Notes: generated by a model from the sequence alone, not told the origin. DNA of 64,000 nucleotides from Euryodendron excelsum (GCA_033060915.1 CM065378.1:30997501-31061500), one strand, 5' to 3'; positions 10,685 to 22,141 are shown, numbered from the stretch's first letter. Numbers and translations: made by a program.

Positions 10685-11385
10685 TGATGTCGGAAAATGG
10701 AGAAAAGAGGAGGTAGCACAAGTGAACACTCAAGAAATGATTTAAGCTCGCCACTCTATAGAAATCCACCAAGGGATAAGAGCAAACAAGAAGAACTCCT
10801 TATTTAAAAGCCAAAGGCTAACTCTCAAGACATAATTTGAAAATTCTCTGTTTTCATTACCACTTGCAATGACTTAATAAATGCATATCTTATTTTGACA
10901 AACACACATGCACTTTGACATACATGCACACTTGATTGATGACAAAGAAAGACAACCAACCTCTGACTATCACCATTTAAGGAAAAGACAAGAAAAACAT
11001 ATAAAACACCTTTAAGACTCTTGACAAAACACACCTAACAATAAGGAAAATCAAATGAGGTGAGCTGCAGAAAGTCTAAAGGATTGTTGAATTTTCGGAT
11101 GTTTGCAGACAACTCAGACACCCTTCAGTAAAATAGCCATATCTCTATCCACAATATAACAAATCATATTTTGTTTTTTTTTTTGTTGGAAAGTAGATTC
11201 ATAGACCTTTCCATCCATATAAGATTTTCAGGCTAATTCACTTCCAGTAGATTCAGATTTTAATCCAAAATCAGTTGAAAACAGGGCCTGCATAGCTGAA
11301 AAATAGGGTCTGCCTAGCAGCCCCTCTGTTTTGACAATTTGGCTCATTGTTTTAAGCCAATTTTGACTGAGATCCTCCAGTATCA
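10685..11385 (-). repeat. CRM-like element 3' LTR
   Basis: About 701 bp, aligning along its length with 15769-16475. It starts TGATAC at 11385 on the minus strand and ends at 10685. The last 34 bases of the pol frame run into this LTR, ending at a TAA at 11352-11354, a feature reported for CRM elements. Confidence 0.8.
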
Positions 11386-12698
11386 TATGCTTTTGCTGCG
11401 TGTAAACTCGTCTCTGAGTTCTCCTCACTTTCTTTATCATAATATGGTAACAAATTTGCCTCATTGAAGGTGGCTGAAACGCCGTAGTCTCCTGGTAGCT
11501 CAATCTTGTAAGCATTTTTACCAATTCTTTGAAGCACTTTGAAATGACCATCAGCCATTGGTTTAAGCTTACCATGACGACCTCGTGGAAAGCATTCTTT
11601 GCGAAGATGGTTCCATACCAACTCTCCTTCTTTGAATATTGCAAGCTTACGGTGTTTATTGGCTCTTTTTTGGTACTTTTGATTTTGCTTGAAGATTCGA
11701 TCCCTTACTTGTTCATGCAACTTTTTGATTTGTTTGGCTTGCTCTTCAGCATCGCCACTGAAATTTTGAGTGGTAGCAAGTGGTGCCAAGTCCAAGGGAC
11801 TTATAGGATTGCGCCCATAGACAACTTTGAAGGGACTAGTTCTAGTGGTTTGGCTCGTGGACCAGTTGTATGCAAATTCAGCTTGCGTTAGAGTAAGGTC
11901 CCATTGGCGAATGTTGCTGCGAGCTAAACTTCTCAAAAGGTTTCTCAAACTCCAATTGACAACTTCAGTTTGCCCATCCGTTTGTGGGTAATAAGAAGAG
12001 CTAAATTGAAGAGCGGTTCCAAGCTTACGCCAAAGTGTGCGCCAAAAATGACTTATAAATTTTGAATCACGATTAGAGGTCATTGTTTTTGCAATACCAT
12101 GGAGCTTTACAATCTCTCGAAAACAGAGATCAACAATATGAGAAGTATCCAAAGTCTTGTTACATGGAACAAAGTGTGCCATTTTGGATAATCGATCAAC
12201 GACAACCATAATAGAGTCTTTGTTCCTTTGAGTGCAAGGCAATCCCACTACAAAGTCTAAGCTCACATCCTCCCAAGGAGCCATGGGAATTGACAATGGA
12301 GTGTATAGTCTGGTATTTTGAGTGTGACTTTTGGTTCGGTGACAAATTCTACAACACTCCATATGTCGGGCGATGTCACGATCCATTCTAGGCCAATAGA
12401 AATTTGCTTGCACAAAAGAGAGTGTCTTATCCCTCCCAAACTGGCCGGTAAGTCCTCCTCCATGAGCTTCCTTGATAATAGCTTCCCTAAGAGAACCTTT
12501 TGGGATGTATTGCTGATTCCTCCTGAAAAGAAAACCATCTTGCAACAAAAAATGGTTAAAAGGACCTTTCAAACATTCCTCCCAAATTTTGGCGAAGTAA
12601 GAATCATCTTTGTACAACTCCTTTATGACTTCAAAGCCTAAGACATCCACTTGAATTGTAGACAATAAGAAGTGTCTTCGACTCAATGCATCAGCCAC
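11352..12698 (-). pseudogene. CRM-like pol: integrase segment
   Basis: The integrase catalyses insertion of element cDNA. About 448 codons are open, from ADALSRR at the end of RNase H to a genuine TAA. The zinc-binding region keeps EAH and CRICHRTK, but the second histidine is lost (GQFG where GHFG is usual). In the DDE core the first Asp is in VSLDFVVGLP, the second is changed (SNRDSKF where SDRDTKF is usual, a catalytic D-to-N that a single G-to-A explains), and the Glu is in QTDGQTEVV. The C terminus keeps KLKPMADGHFKVLQRIGKNA and IELP. No chromodomain is seen. The protein would be inactive even without the upstream stops. Confidence 0.85.
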
Positions 12699-14642
12699 TT
12701 GATTTTGTTTTTCAGATTTGTGCTTGATATGGAAAGTGTAAGCTTGTAAAAACTTGACTCATTTAGCATGCCAATTATTGAGCTTATGTTGGCCGTTTAT
12801 ATATTTCGAAGCTTTATGATCTGAAAAGAGAATAAACTCTTTGGATATGAGATAATGGCTCCAATGATCCAAAGCTCAAATAATAGCATAAATCTCTTTA
12901 TCACAGGTAGAGTATTTCTTTCAACTTCCATTCAACTTTTCACTAAAGAAAGCAATAGGCTTACCTTCTTGATTTAGCACAACACCAATTCCCATATTGG
13001 AAGCACCACAATGTACCTCGAACACATTGTTAAAATCTGGTAATGTTAGAATAGGAGCCTTGGTAACCTTCTTCTTTATGATTTCGAAGCTCTTTTGTGC
13101 CTCTTCCGACCATTTGAATGTGCCTCCTTTTAAGCACTCGGTGATAGGAGCGACAAGAGTGCTGAATCCTTTAATGAAACGACGATAAAATGAAGCAAGA
13201 CCATGAAAACTTCGAATATCACGAACTGACCTTGGAATGGGCCAGCTGATAATTGCTTCCACCTTGCTAGGATCCACTTGAATGCCCTCACCGGATATGA
13301 CATAGGCTAAGAACACAAGGCTATTTGTAAAGAAGTGACACTTTTTCAAGTTGGCATAGAATTTCTGCTCCCTTAGTGTCTTGAATAGTTGTTGAAGATG
13401 CTCCAAGTGTTCTTCTTTGCCCTTGCTGTACACTAAAATATCATCAAAGTAAACAACAACAAACTTTCCAATGAAAGATTTAAACACATGATTCATAAGG
13501 CGCATAAAAGTACTAGGAGCATTAGATAGCCTAAAAGGCATAACCATCCACTCATAAAGACCATCTCTTATCTTGAAAGCGGTTTTCCGTTCATCATCGA
13601 GTCTCATTCGGATTTGATGATATTCACTCCGTAAATCAATCTTAGAGAAGATAGAAGCACCATGGAGTTGGTCAAGAAGATCATCAAGGCGTGGAATAGG
13701 AAAGTGGTATTTGATTGTGATCTTATTCACTGCTCTACTATCAATACACATACGCCAAGAACCATCTCTTTTTGGCACAAGAAGAGCAGGGATAGCGCAT
13801 GGACTCATGATTTCCCTCAATAGGCCTTTATTCATGAGTTCTTCAACTTGCCTTTGTAACTCTTCATGCTCCTTTGGATTCATCCTATAAGTTGCCTTGT
13901 TTAAAAAGACGGATCTGGGAATGAAATCAATGCAATGTTGGATGTCTCTCATGGGGGGAAGGCCGGGTGGGATCTCTTCTAGGATAACATCAAGAAATTC
14001 TTCAAGAAGTGGCTGTATAATGGAAGGGACTTCCATGTGCTCTTCATTTCCTTCCAACACCACAAGAGCATAAGCCTCATTAGATTCTTCCAAAGATTTA
14101 TCAAATTGGGATTTAGAGAGCAAATTACTTCCCTCCCCTTTTGACGGTTTAGGAGTGCTCACTAGCTTGGAAGGACCTAAGATGACTTTCACTCCATCCT
14201 TCTTAAAATAGTAAGTGTTTTTGTACCCATCATAAATAACCCTTCTATCATATTGCCAAGGAAGACCAAGGAGCAAATGACAAGCATCCATGGGGACAAC
14301 GTCACACCAAACTTCATCTTTATAGTTATTGCCAATGGAAAAAGTAACTAAACATCTTTTAGTTACTCTTACCTCATTTCCCTTGCAAAGCTACAAAATT
14401 TTGTAAGGGTGTGGATGCTCCATTGTCTTGAGATGCAATTTTTCCACCATTGTTGAGGCCACCATAGTCTCGTAACTCCCTCCATCAATAATGATGTTGC
14501 GAACTTTGCCATGAGAAGTTCATCTCATATGGAAAATATTGTTGCGAAGCTAACTTTCTTCATCTACATGGGCTGCACTTAGACTTCTTCTAATAACTAG
14601 GCTCTCTTCTTGATCTCCATAAGTGATGTCTCCATAATCTTC
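12699..14642 (-). pseudogene. CRM-like pol: protease, reverse transcriptase, RNase H
   Basis: Same frame as gag and integrase. Protease: IIIDGGSYETMVAS near 14480-14515, the IDGG-type active site of this clade. Reverse transcriptase (12921-14291): [50 protein letters not shown] and catalytic [10 protein letters not shown] in LRSEY and R in PFRLS replace the usual G, both G-to-A-type changes. RNase H starts [13 protein letters not shown]. Stops in this part: 14550-14552 (TAG), 14520-14522 (TGA), 14391-14393 (TAG), 12921-12923, 12876-12878 and 12759-12761 (TGA). Distances between the open segments are multiples of three, so the frame itself is intact. Confidence 0.85.
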
Positions 14643-15740
14643 TCAATTTCCACCGGTTGATGCATCATCTTTCTTGGACTCCTCTTCAATGTCCTTTTCC
14701 ACAAGAGAGACTATCTTGCAGTTTGGGCAATCGGAGGCGATGTGGCCTAATCCTTGACACTTGAAACATCGGCGATTGTTAGGATTGGAGGCATTAGGAT
14801 GGATTGAACTAGCTGCACCATCTTGCTTGGGCAGTGACTTTGAAGGGGTTGCTTTGTGTGATGAAGAGGACTTGGTAGTTGAGGCACTTCCTTTAGAAAA
14901 TCCATCTTTGTCCCGAGGCCGAGAGTTATTCTCACGTGCTTCTTTGATTTGTTTTTCCACCTTGATTGCAAGCTTAAAAATATCATTGTAACTTCAATAA
15001 GGTTGTAGCTGAATAATATTAGCAATTTCAGACCGAAGTCCTCCAAGATAACGAGCTATAGTTTGTTCCTTCAGTTCAAACACTTCACAACGCATCATAA
15101 GATGATCAAATTCAACTGTATATTCTTCCACAGACTGCTCCTTTTGTGTGAAATTATGAAACTTGAGAAAGGCATCTTGACGATAATTTTTCGGCAAGAA
15201 TTTCTTCCTTAGCTCTTTCTTCATTTTGTCCCACGTGACAATGTGAGACTTTCCTTCTCCAACATGCTGCTTCTTAAGGTTCTCCCACCAAATTGAAGCA
15301 TGTTTCTTTAATTTTATAGTAACTAACTTCACCTTTCGATCTTCCGCAATCTCTTGGTAATCAAATACCCTTTCAACAGAGTGAAGCCAATCTATGAACT
15401 CCTCTGGACACATTCTGTCTTCAAATTCTGGAATGTCAACTTTGACACCATAATCTCATTGAAAATCATGGTTTCTTCAGACACGACGTCTCGGAGAAGT
15501 CTCTTCACTTGACTCTTGGTTAGGAGCGCCATGGAAGGGGTTAATCTCCTTCTCTTTATTGGGTGATTCTTGCTCTAAGTCATGGCGTGAATCGCCACGT
15601 TCCAAAGGCTCGTAACGTTGCAAACGCTGCTAGAGTTGTTGCACTTGTCTCCATAAATCTTTCATCTCAAAGTCTCGTAAGTCTCGTTCACAAACCAGGG
15701 CTTCTTCGATGTTAGGACCACGACGACGACAACTAGCCAT
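14643..15740 (-). pseudogene. CRM-like gag with CCHC zinc knuckle
   Basis: The frame starts at an ATG at 15738-15740 (MASCRRRG), 11 bases after the primer-binding site. The Retrotrans_gag part is at about 14994-15413 (FIDWLHSVERVFDY, KLKKHASIWWENL, KFLPKNYRQDAFLKFHN, YTVEFDHLMMRC, YLGGLRSEI). The zinc knuckle is CFKCQGLGHIASDCPNC, near 14720-14775. Gag forms the particle that packages element RNA. Nonsense codons lie at 15630-15632 (TAG), 15477-15479, 15456-15458, 14994-14996 and 14643-14645 (all TGA). No frameshift was found. Confidence 0.85.
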
Positions 15741-15750
15741 CACGAACCAA

Positions 15751-15764
15751 ATGCTCTGATACTA
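15751..15764 (-). promoter_or_regulatory. Primer-binding site (initiator tRNA-Met type)
   Basis: The minus strand reads TAGTATCAGAGCAT, matching the usual TGGTATCAGAGC of plant retrotransposons at 11 of 12 bases, four bases inside the 5' LTR end. It primes minus-strand cDNA synthesis. Confidence 0.8.
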
Positions 15765-15768
15765 AATC

Positions 15769-16475
15769 TGACGCCAAAAAATGGAGAAAAGAGAGGTAGC
15801 ACAAGTGAATACTCAAAAAATGATTTAAGCTCGCCACCCTATGGAAATTCACCAAGGGATAAGAGCAAACAAGAAGAACTCCTTCTTCTTAGAAAGCCAA
15901 AGGCTAACTCTCAAGATATAATTTGAAAATTCTCTGCTTTCATTACCACTTGCAATGGTCTAATAAATACATATCTTATTTTGACAAACACACATGCACT
16001 TTGACATACATGCACACTTGATTGGTGATAAAGAAAGACAACCAACCTTTGACTACCACTATTTAAAGAAAAGACAAGAAAAACATGTAAAATATCTTTA
16101 AGACTCTTGACAGAACACATCTAACAACAAGGAAAATCAAAAGAGGTGGGCTGCAGAAAGTCTAGAGGATTGCTGAATTTTCGGATGTGTGCAGACAGAT
16201 CAGACACCCTTCAGTAAAATAGTCATATTTCTATTCACAAGACAGCAAATCATGCTCTGTTTTTTTTTTTTTTGGTTGGAAAGTAGATTCATAGTCCTTT
16301 CCATCCATATAAGATTTGCATGCTGATTCACTTCTAGTAAATTTAGATTTTAATGCAAAGTCAGCTGAAAATAGGACCTGCGCAATTGAAAAATAGGGTT
16401 TGCTTGGCAGCTCTTCTGTTTTGACAATTTGGCTCATTGTTTTAAGTCAATTTTGACTGAGATCCTCCGATAGCA
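15769..16475 (-). repeat. CRM-like element 5' LTR
   Basis: About 707 bp, partner of 10685-11385. The minus strand starts TGCTAT at 16475 and ends GGCGTCA at 15769, followed by the primer-binding site. Divergence from the other LTR is moderate (visible substitutions every 15-25 bases), so the insertion is not recent. Confidence 0.8.
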
Positions 16476-16611
16476 TCCTCGGCCTCGACCTCATTCAAAC
16501 AGGATCAAGCTTGCTAGAATTCGTGAGTTAAGAAGTCATGAAGAGAATTATGTTTCCTTTGAGATAAGTAATATCAAAATTGAATAAAATTAAATTATAT
16601 TACCTTTTGAG

Positions 16612-17186
16612 ACGTCACAGTGAAGTAAAATTACATAAGTACTGAATTGATTAAGGACTTCTAAAAAACTTTAATGGGTCAATTGACCCCACAATCAACA
16701 ACCTGGCACCGCCCATGTTCATCAGTTCATGAAAAAGAAATAAAAAACGTGTTTTTGGCCAAAACTGGAGCAACAGTAACCAAGAACAAAAAGTTTGTCC
16801 GTACTCCTTAGTGTGAATGACTGTATGTGGTTCAACTTCGTACAGTCGATATCAACATCACATATTAAAATTGTCCCAATACGTCTCATTAGGAGCCACG
16901 TCAAATTATGGTTTTTGGTTACTAATTTTGTCATTATATTTTCTCCATGTGTTGAATATCTTACATATTTGTCTTTCAGTCTGGATGTACATATATATGG
17001 CTTCACCTACTTTGTATGCTTTTTCCTTAAATTGTGTTAGTATATTTAATATTATGGCCTTAATTTGATAGTTTATTTTATTTTTTGAAACCATTCTTTG
17101 TTATTTTATTGACTTGGTATAAATATGGAGGTTAGGTATGGAGGTTAGGTTTGATAAGCAAAGGTTAACCTATTTTACTAAGTTTT
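16612..17186. repeat. ~560-bp duplicated segment, copy B
   Basis: Partner of 9525-10090, same orientation. It lies about 135 bp beyond the right end of the CRM-like element. In copy A the next thing to the left is the acyltransferase promoter and gene. Here the sequence to the left (16481-16611) shows no acyltransferase similarity. Homology ends at 'ctattttactaagttttat'. Confidence 0.8.
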
Positions 17187-17817
17187 ATCCATCTGACATT
17201 TTTTTGTACAATATTGCTCGTGGCACTTGACAAATAACTCTAGGACTACATTGCTGACATATGCTGAAAGACCTAGTTTTTCAAACTCCGTGAAATATGT
17301 AACCTTACTAAAAAGTTGGTAGGGTCAACGAAAGATCTCATATATTCAATAGTTTATTTAATTGTGAAACTAGTAATGACACCCGTCGCCACTGTAACAA
17401 TACACGAAAAGAATTTTTTAGGTAATAAAATTTGTAAAGGACTGATTGCAATATTAAATTAGAGATCAATGGATAAATGATTACTTGATTAAATATATTA
17501 AAAATTATGCATTTGATAATATTAAAAATATTGTTATAATGGAATGATCTCAAAATATTAAATCACGTTGAGATCAATAATAAAAATTCGTGTATTTTTA
17601 TGTCTTTTTATTAAAACAATAATAACAATATATAAATATATTTTTTATTTATGATTTGAGAAATTTAATTAGTTTGTTGACTAATTAGAAATAAGTGATA
17701 GATATGATAAGAGTAAAATTTTAAATTTGTAAAATTTATGTCTCCCAAAAATTCCTAGAGTTGTCATTGTAACTCAGGCAGTAAGTTGGGCTATCCAGGA
17801 TCATAGAGGCAACTGTA
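17187..17817. other. AT-rich spacer
   Basis: Very AT-rich, with no coding signal and no clear repeat boundaries. Nothing further is seen. Confidence 0.6.
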
Positions 17818-18130
17818 TTAGGAACAGAACTACGATTAAATCATGGGAGGCCATGGCCCCCTAATTTGACGAAATTCCGTTTAGGCTTATAGATTTTGAT
17901 TATTCATTATAAGAAAGTGTATATTGGCCTCATAATTTTTCTTTTGATCTTCTAAAATTCAAAAAATTTTACCTAGTCCCGAACAAAATTCAAAATATTT
18001 TACCTTGACCTTTTAAAATTCAAAAATTTTACCTAAATTTAAAAAAAAAAAATCTATCTTGTGACCTTTCAAATTTTAACAATTTTTATCTTAACCTCTT
18101 AACAAAATTTAAAATAATTTTTTCTTGACC
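17818..18130 (+). repeat. Dispersed repeat, inverted relative to 8440-8785
   Basis: Begins near 'gaggccatggccccctaatttgac' and continues through repeated 'ttcaaaatattttacc / cttgaccttttaaaattc' words. Same order and words as the reverse complement of the BAHD intron segment at 8440-8785. No terminal repeat or target duplication recognised. Confidence 0.55.
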
Positions 18131-18320
18131 TTACATGACCACTTTGAACAAAATTCTTGATTTCGTACACATTAACTTGAATGTCATGGGAACAATTTAA
18201 TTTTGATCGACCTGAAGTGAAATCGTTTGACATCTCTATAGACATGCTGATAATAGTCCGTCCAACGGTGAACATGATTGAAGCAGCCGTGGAAGATGCT
18301 TCAAAATGGCTCTTTTCTCT

Positions 18321-18544
18321 TTTTTTTTTTTGATGAGTGGGTATTCGGGTCAGTTTGTACTTCTCAACTAAACTGAAGACTTGTGTAGTCACCCCATTTC
18401 ACACAAACTCTGATAATTACTAGGCCAAAGCTTGTAGGAGTGACCCAAACAAGTTGATAACACCTAAAAAAAATTTAACTTGAAACATTAGAAGAAGTAG
18501 TTCCAAGTCTTAGGCTTTGACTACCAGTCCAATCCCTTGAGTTG
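18321..18544 (-). mobile_element. tRNA-type SINE, minus strand, same family as 782-1000
   Basis: On the minus strand it starts CAACTCAAGGGATTGG, continues with a degenerate A box (GGACTGGTAGTCAAAGCC), contains AGGTGTTATCAACTTGTTTGGG (AGGTGTTATCAATTCTTTGG in the 782-1000 copy), and ends GAATACCCACTCATC plus an A run (the T run at 18321-18331). Flanks 'cttttctct' on the left and 'cttttttctct' on the right hint at a target duplication, but the sequence is too simple to be sure. Confidence 0.55.
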
Positions 18545-18891
18545 ACTTTTTTCTCTCTAGAGCCTAAAAAGAAACATTGATCATGAGCCCTGTCAATTGT
18601 TGCATGTCCATGGTCACTGACATACCCCCAATTCTCGAACTTGGCTTGTGATTAATTTAATTAAAACATGATGTTATATAAGGTTGGTGCCTTGCCACAC
18701 AAGTAATAAGGACGGACGGGAAGTGATTGTACTCTAAGAGTGCAATTTACATGTCTTAATTAGCTAATTGTTAGTTTATAATATGTTTAATTGCATTATT
18801 TTTAATCCTAATTCGTTACTAACTTAGTTTTGTGTTAATTTTCAGGAATCCTAGCTTAAAAGGGATAAATTGGCGTTGAAACATAAAAGCG

Positions 18892-19134
18892 TTCGAAGGG
18901 CGTTCGAATGGTACAGATAGGCGTTTGAACGGTATACAAGAGCGTTCGAATGGTACGTTGAACGTTCTCACGTCAAGTTCAGGTTCGAAGGGTGTTCGAA
19001 AGATTTAGAGAGCAGGTTTTTCCGTTTGAAATGCGTTCGATGCAGCGTTCGAAAGGTAGTCCGTGGCGTTCGAACGGTGGCCCAGGCATTCGAACGGTTG
19101 TGCGATCCTACAAAGACTTGGAAGCCTATATAAG
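18892..19134 (+). promoter_or_regulatory. TTCGAA cluster and TATA box of the solo LTR
   Basis: Repeated GTTCGAA/TTCGAACG words from 18892 to about 19096, followed by CTATATAAG at 19126-19134. The same order occurs in both full-length LTRs and in an internal module at 45063-45196. Likely the LTR promoter; the factor that binds TTCGAA is unknown to me. Confidence 0.6.
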
Positions 19135-19531
19135 CTAGGATTGTGGTATATTTTAGGGTTCGCTTTTTAACAGTGTTTTAGGTAGCAGCCGCTGTAGATA
19201 TAGCAATTCTTCTAGTTTATTTCAAGATTTTTCATAGTTGTTCACAATTCCTGCAATCAGATTCTTAGGTTTGCAATCAATATATTCAGTTTATATTTAT
19301 GTAACTTGTTTTTACATTATGAATATGAATAGCTAAATTTATTAATCTCGGGATCAAAAGCGAAGATCAATTGAATGTTTTGGATGAATGAAGGAGGTAT
19401 GTTTTGGTTTTAAAGTTAAATCTTCTAGTTTTTCTTTCTTCATCTTCTTCGTTCTAGAACTTTCGAAAACCTGGACGTTTGATTATGTTCGGTAACGTTT
19501 ATGCGTAAATTCATATTCAGTATATGCGCTG

Positions 19532-21064
19532 TGATTACTCTAAAAAATAGTAATCTTTAGGCTTAAATTGTTAGTTGATTAGTTGAATTTTAGTGTTAAT
19601 TTAATATTTTAACTCCTAAAATGCATTAAAACTCTTTTTGTGCACTTCTTACAGGAATTGGATTTTAAACCAAGGCAAATGGGCAAATATGAGGATGACC
19701 AATCGATCGACCGATCGATCGCCTGATCGAACGGTCCACGGAACGTTCGATCGGCTGATCGATTGCAAGATCATCGATCGATCGGTGATTCCTGTGTTCG
19801 ACCTTCTGCAGCAAACTTTAGAGAGGGCATTTTTCCGATCGATCGGTTGTTCAACCGGTGACGTTAGAATTCCCTCAACAGATGACAGAAATGCAAACTT
19901 CAGAGGGGTCGGTTTTGTGATCGATCGGGCGTTCGATCGCCATCACTGTTCGATCGGCCGTTCGATCGAACGGCCGATCGCGATCGGTCGCCCTACCGAT
20001 TGATCGGTTTGTATAGACTCTGTTTTTCTGCAGAGTATAAAAGCTGTATATACGGGACAAAGTGGATTCTAGGGTTTTTTTTCTGCAGAACTGGACAGAG
20101 GAGGAGCTTCCAAAAGGGGCCTTTTGTTATTTTATAAGGTTTTTAGTTAGATTTACTTTAATGCTTTGTATTGTTGTCATTTATTGCTTTTGGATCATTG
20201 TAAATGAATGCTTGATATATATGAAGTGAATGCTTTTCTACTCTTTCTAGCCATTTTCTCTCATTTTCTTGCCATTTTCTCTTATTTTCTTAGCAACCAA
20301 ACACTAATTCTATATAGTTTAATGGTAGATTTGTCTTCTTTTATGCTCTTTGACATGGATTCTAGTAGCTAAACATCCCTTGGATGTGGTTGTGAAGATC
20401 CACCAAGGATATTCAAAGGGTTGAAAATGAGTTGTATGAACTTTAAAGTCATATCTTTAAAATTCTATGGTTCCATTTGATTTAACATGAGATTCATTAG
20501 AAAAACTTAGATTCATAACCCCTTGGCAATATTTATGCATAAATCAATATTTGGTATAGGTATTGCACATGTCTAAGGTTTGATTCTAGGGTGCCAATTA
20601 TAGATTTCCTCTTTATGCTCAATCAAATAAAAACCCACATTTTTATAGTTGACATTTTTCGAATCAAGAATCCAAGGTGTGATTCTTGATTTTAGTTATA
20701 AACCTCTCATTGGAAACCCTTATTGTGAATTGGTGGATCGAAACAACCATGTCCAAACTTTTCTCCTAAATTACATAAAACTAGATTTTATTGCCTTCAT
20801 TAGTCATTAAGTTATTGCATTAAGCATTGAACCACCATCATCTCAAAACCAACATATTTTCGGTCTATTTTATGTTAGGAAAAGAAAATAATTTTCATTT
20901 GCAATCCATCAAGATAAGTGCCTGTGCTAGTTGAGCTTTGTTGCTATATTTGCAGAATTCCTTTGGGAGAGAACGACACCGGATCTTTCGGTTTTTACTA
21001 CATGCGCGACTTCCGTACTCTTGCGGAGTGACTCCGGTTGTGAAGCACATCTGGAGGCGTACCA
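19532..21064 (+). mobile_element. Solo LTR of a second, related gypsy family, nested
   Basis: A 1,533-bp element starting TGATTACTCTAAAAAATAG and ending GGAGGCGTACCA, with a perfect CGCTG duplication (19527-19531 and 21065-21069). It interrupts the outer LTR exactly where the other copies read through (TATATG...CGAATCGATGG). Its 5' end resembles the outer family (TGATT.ACTCTAA, then CTTAAATTGTTAG), so the two families are probably cousins. No coding region: a 121-codon frame at 19638-20003 is produced by the CGATCG repeats. Confidence 0.88.
19697..20043 (+). promoter_or_regulatory. CGATCG palindrome cluster and TATA box of the nested LTR
   Basis: About fourteen CGATCG words (some overlapping as CGATCGATCG) lie between 19703 and 19988, with TTCGATCGAACGG-like variants, followed by TATAAAAG at 20036-20043. 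The layout parallels the TTCGAA cluster plus TATA of the outer LTR family, but with a different palindrome. Function is inferred from position. Confidence 0.55.
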
Positions 21065-21476
21065 CGCTGCACGAATCGATGGTACTCGTCCTTGATTAAA
21101 ACAACCTGAATTATTCTAGGAGTTGAAGGGTTTCCGCTATCGAAATATCTCCTTCGGAATTCCAAAAGTTGTAATTGATTGGAGCGGCTGATCCCAAGAC
21201 CTTTTTATTAATAGTTAAAACCTATATTGTTTTTAATTAATTACTCTTGAGTTTGAATTAGTTTAGACAAATATGCCATCTTAAAATAATCGGATTTGTC
21301 TTTCCCTTCTAGAAGCAAGTCGTAAGATTTTGTGAGCAACTGAGAGCAGTGTTTTAGTGCTTGTGGTTCTGTATAATTTGCTCTCTGTGGATCGATTTTG
21401 TGCTTACGAGTTATACTACTTTGCTGTCTTGCACTTGGGATATCTCAAACATACAGTTAGAGGCTAAGTTAGGAAG

Positions 21477-22130
21477 ATAAATGCCTTGTGTCATCTTTGA
21501 AGTCGCAATCAAAAATTGAATTAAGACCAGTGTACGCATGGTCCAGTCTCATCGCAAAAATGAATCCCCACTTTGTAAACGTTTTTGTTTGGATGCATTT
21601 GTTAGAGGATGTTTAATTTAAGTGTCATGAGTCAAATACAACACGGTGAGAACACAAGATTGTGGAACCAAAAATGAATGTAGAAACACTAAACTAGCAT
21701 TAGATAATGATGATGATTGATGACCAAACGTTTCATCAGTGTAAACTATCAGCTGGATCCTATGACATTTAATGTTTTAAATTTTATGTTCTATCTTTCA
21801 CAAATTCAAGCTTTGTATATCCATTATTCCCTGAGTAATTAAATTACCTAGGAAGAGTCACATTAGTGATCATAGACTGGGATTGAACCTTATAAAGGTT
21901 TTGACAGTCCCATTTATTCTTTAAACAAATTTGCTTCTTTCTAATTCACTTCGTCAGTAAATAAATAAACCTTTCTTTTTCAATTTGTTAAATAATTTTT
22001 CTTGGTTCTTAAAAATCTCCGTGTAATTTTCTTTAAAGGATTATTACATCGTATTTTATTTAAAGCATAGATGTAATTATAACGGGCTTTATATTGTGCA
22101 AATCTTCCACGGGATTTAAAGCATAGAAGT
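21477..22130. other. Non-coding spacer
   Basis: AT-rich; no open frame of interest, no repeat boundary recognised. Confidence 0.6.
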
Positions 22131-22141
22131 AATAGTTATAG

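Larger units (their letters stand above)
10685..16475 (-). mobile_element. Complete CRM-like Ty3/gypsy LTR retrotransposon, nonsense-inactivated
   Basis: A 5.8-kb element on the minus strand with LTRs at both ends (10685-11385 and 15769-16475), an initiator-tRNA-Met-type primer-binding site, and one gag-protease-RT-RNase H-integrase frame. LTRs run TG...CA on the minus strand. Flanking pentamers TCATC (10680-10684) and TCCTC (16476-16480) fit a target duplication with one change. The single gag-pol frame, an IDGG-type protease, integrase text such as PMAPWEDVSLDFVVGLP, and no visible chromodomain suggest the CRM clade of chromoviruses. Clade is by recollection of family patterns, not a tree. 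Confidence 0.85.
18724..21471 (+). mobile_element. Solo LTR of the Athila-like family, with a nested solo LTR
   Basis: Starts TGATTGTACTCTAAGAG and ends GAGGCTAAGTTA, matching the reverse complement of the two Athila-like LTRs at 35726-36956 and 61648-62906. It is flanked by a perfect GGAAG duplication (18719-18723 and 21472-21476). Without the nested 1.53-kb insertion it is about 1,210 bp, the LTR length of this family. No internal region or second LTR is present, so it arose by recombination between the LTRs of a full element. Confidence 0.88.

Noticed and set aside
18892..19100. CRISPR-like or satellite array because of evenly repeated TTCGAA words
   Set aside because: Spacing is irregular, there are no fixed-length spacers, and the block is inside an LTR of a eukaryotic element.
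19638..20003. 121-codon plus-strand frame across the CGATCG cluster
   Set aside because: The repetitive Arg/Asp/Ser/Ile text comes from the GATCGATCG words; it lies inside a non-coding solo LTR and matches no domain.
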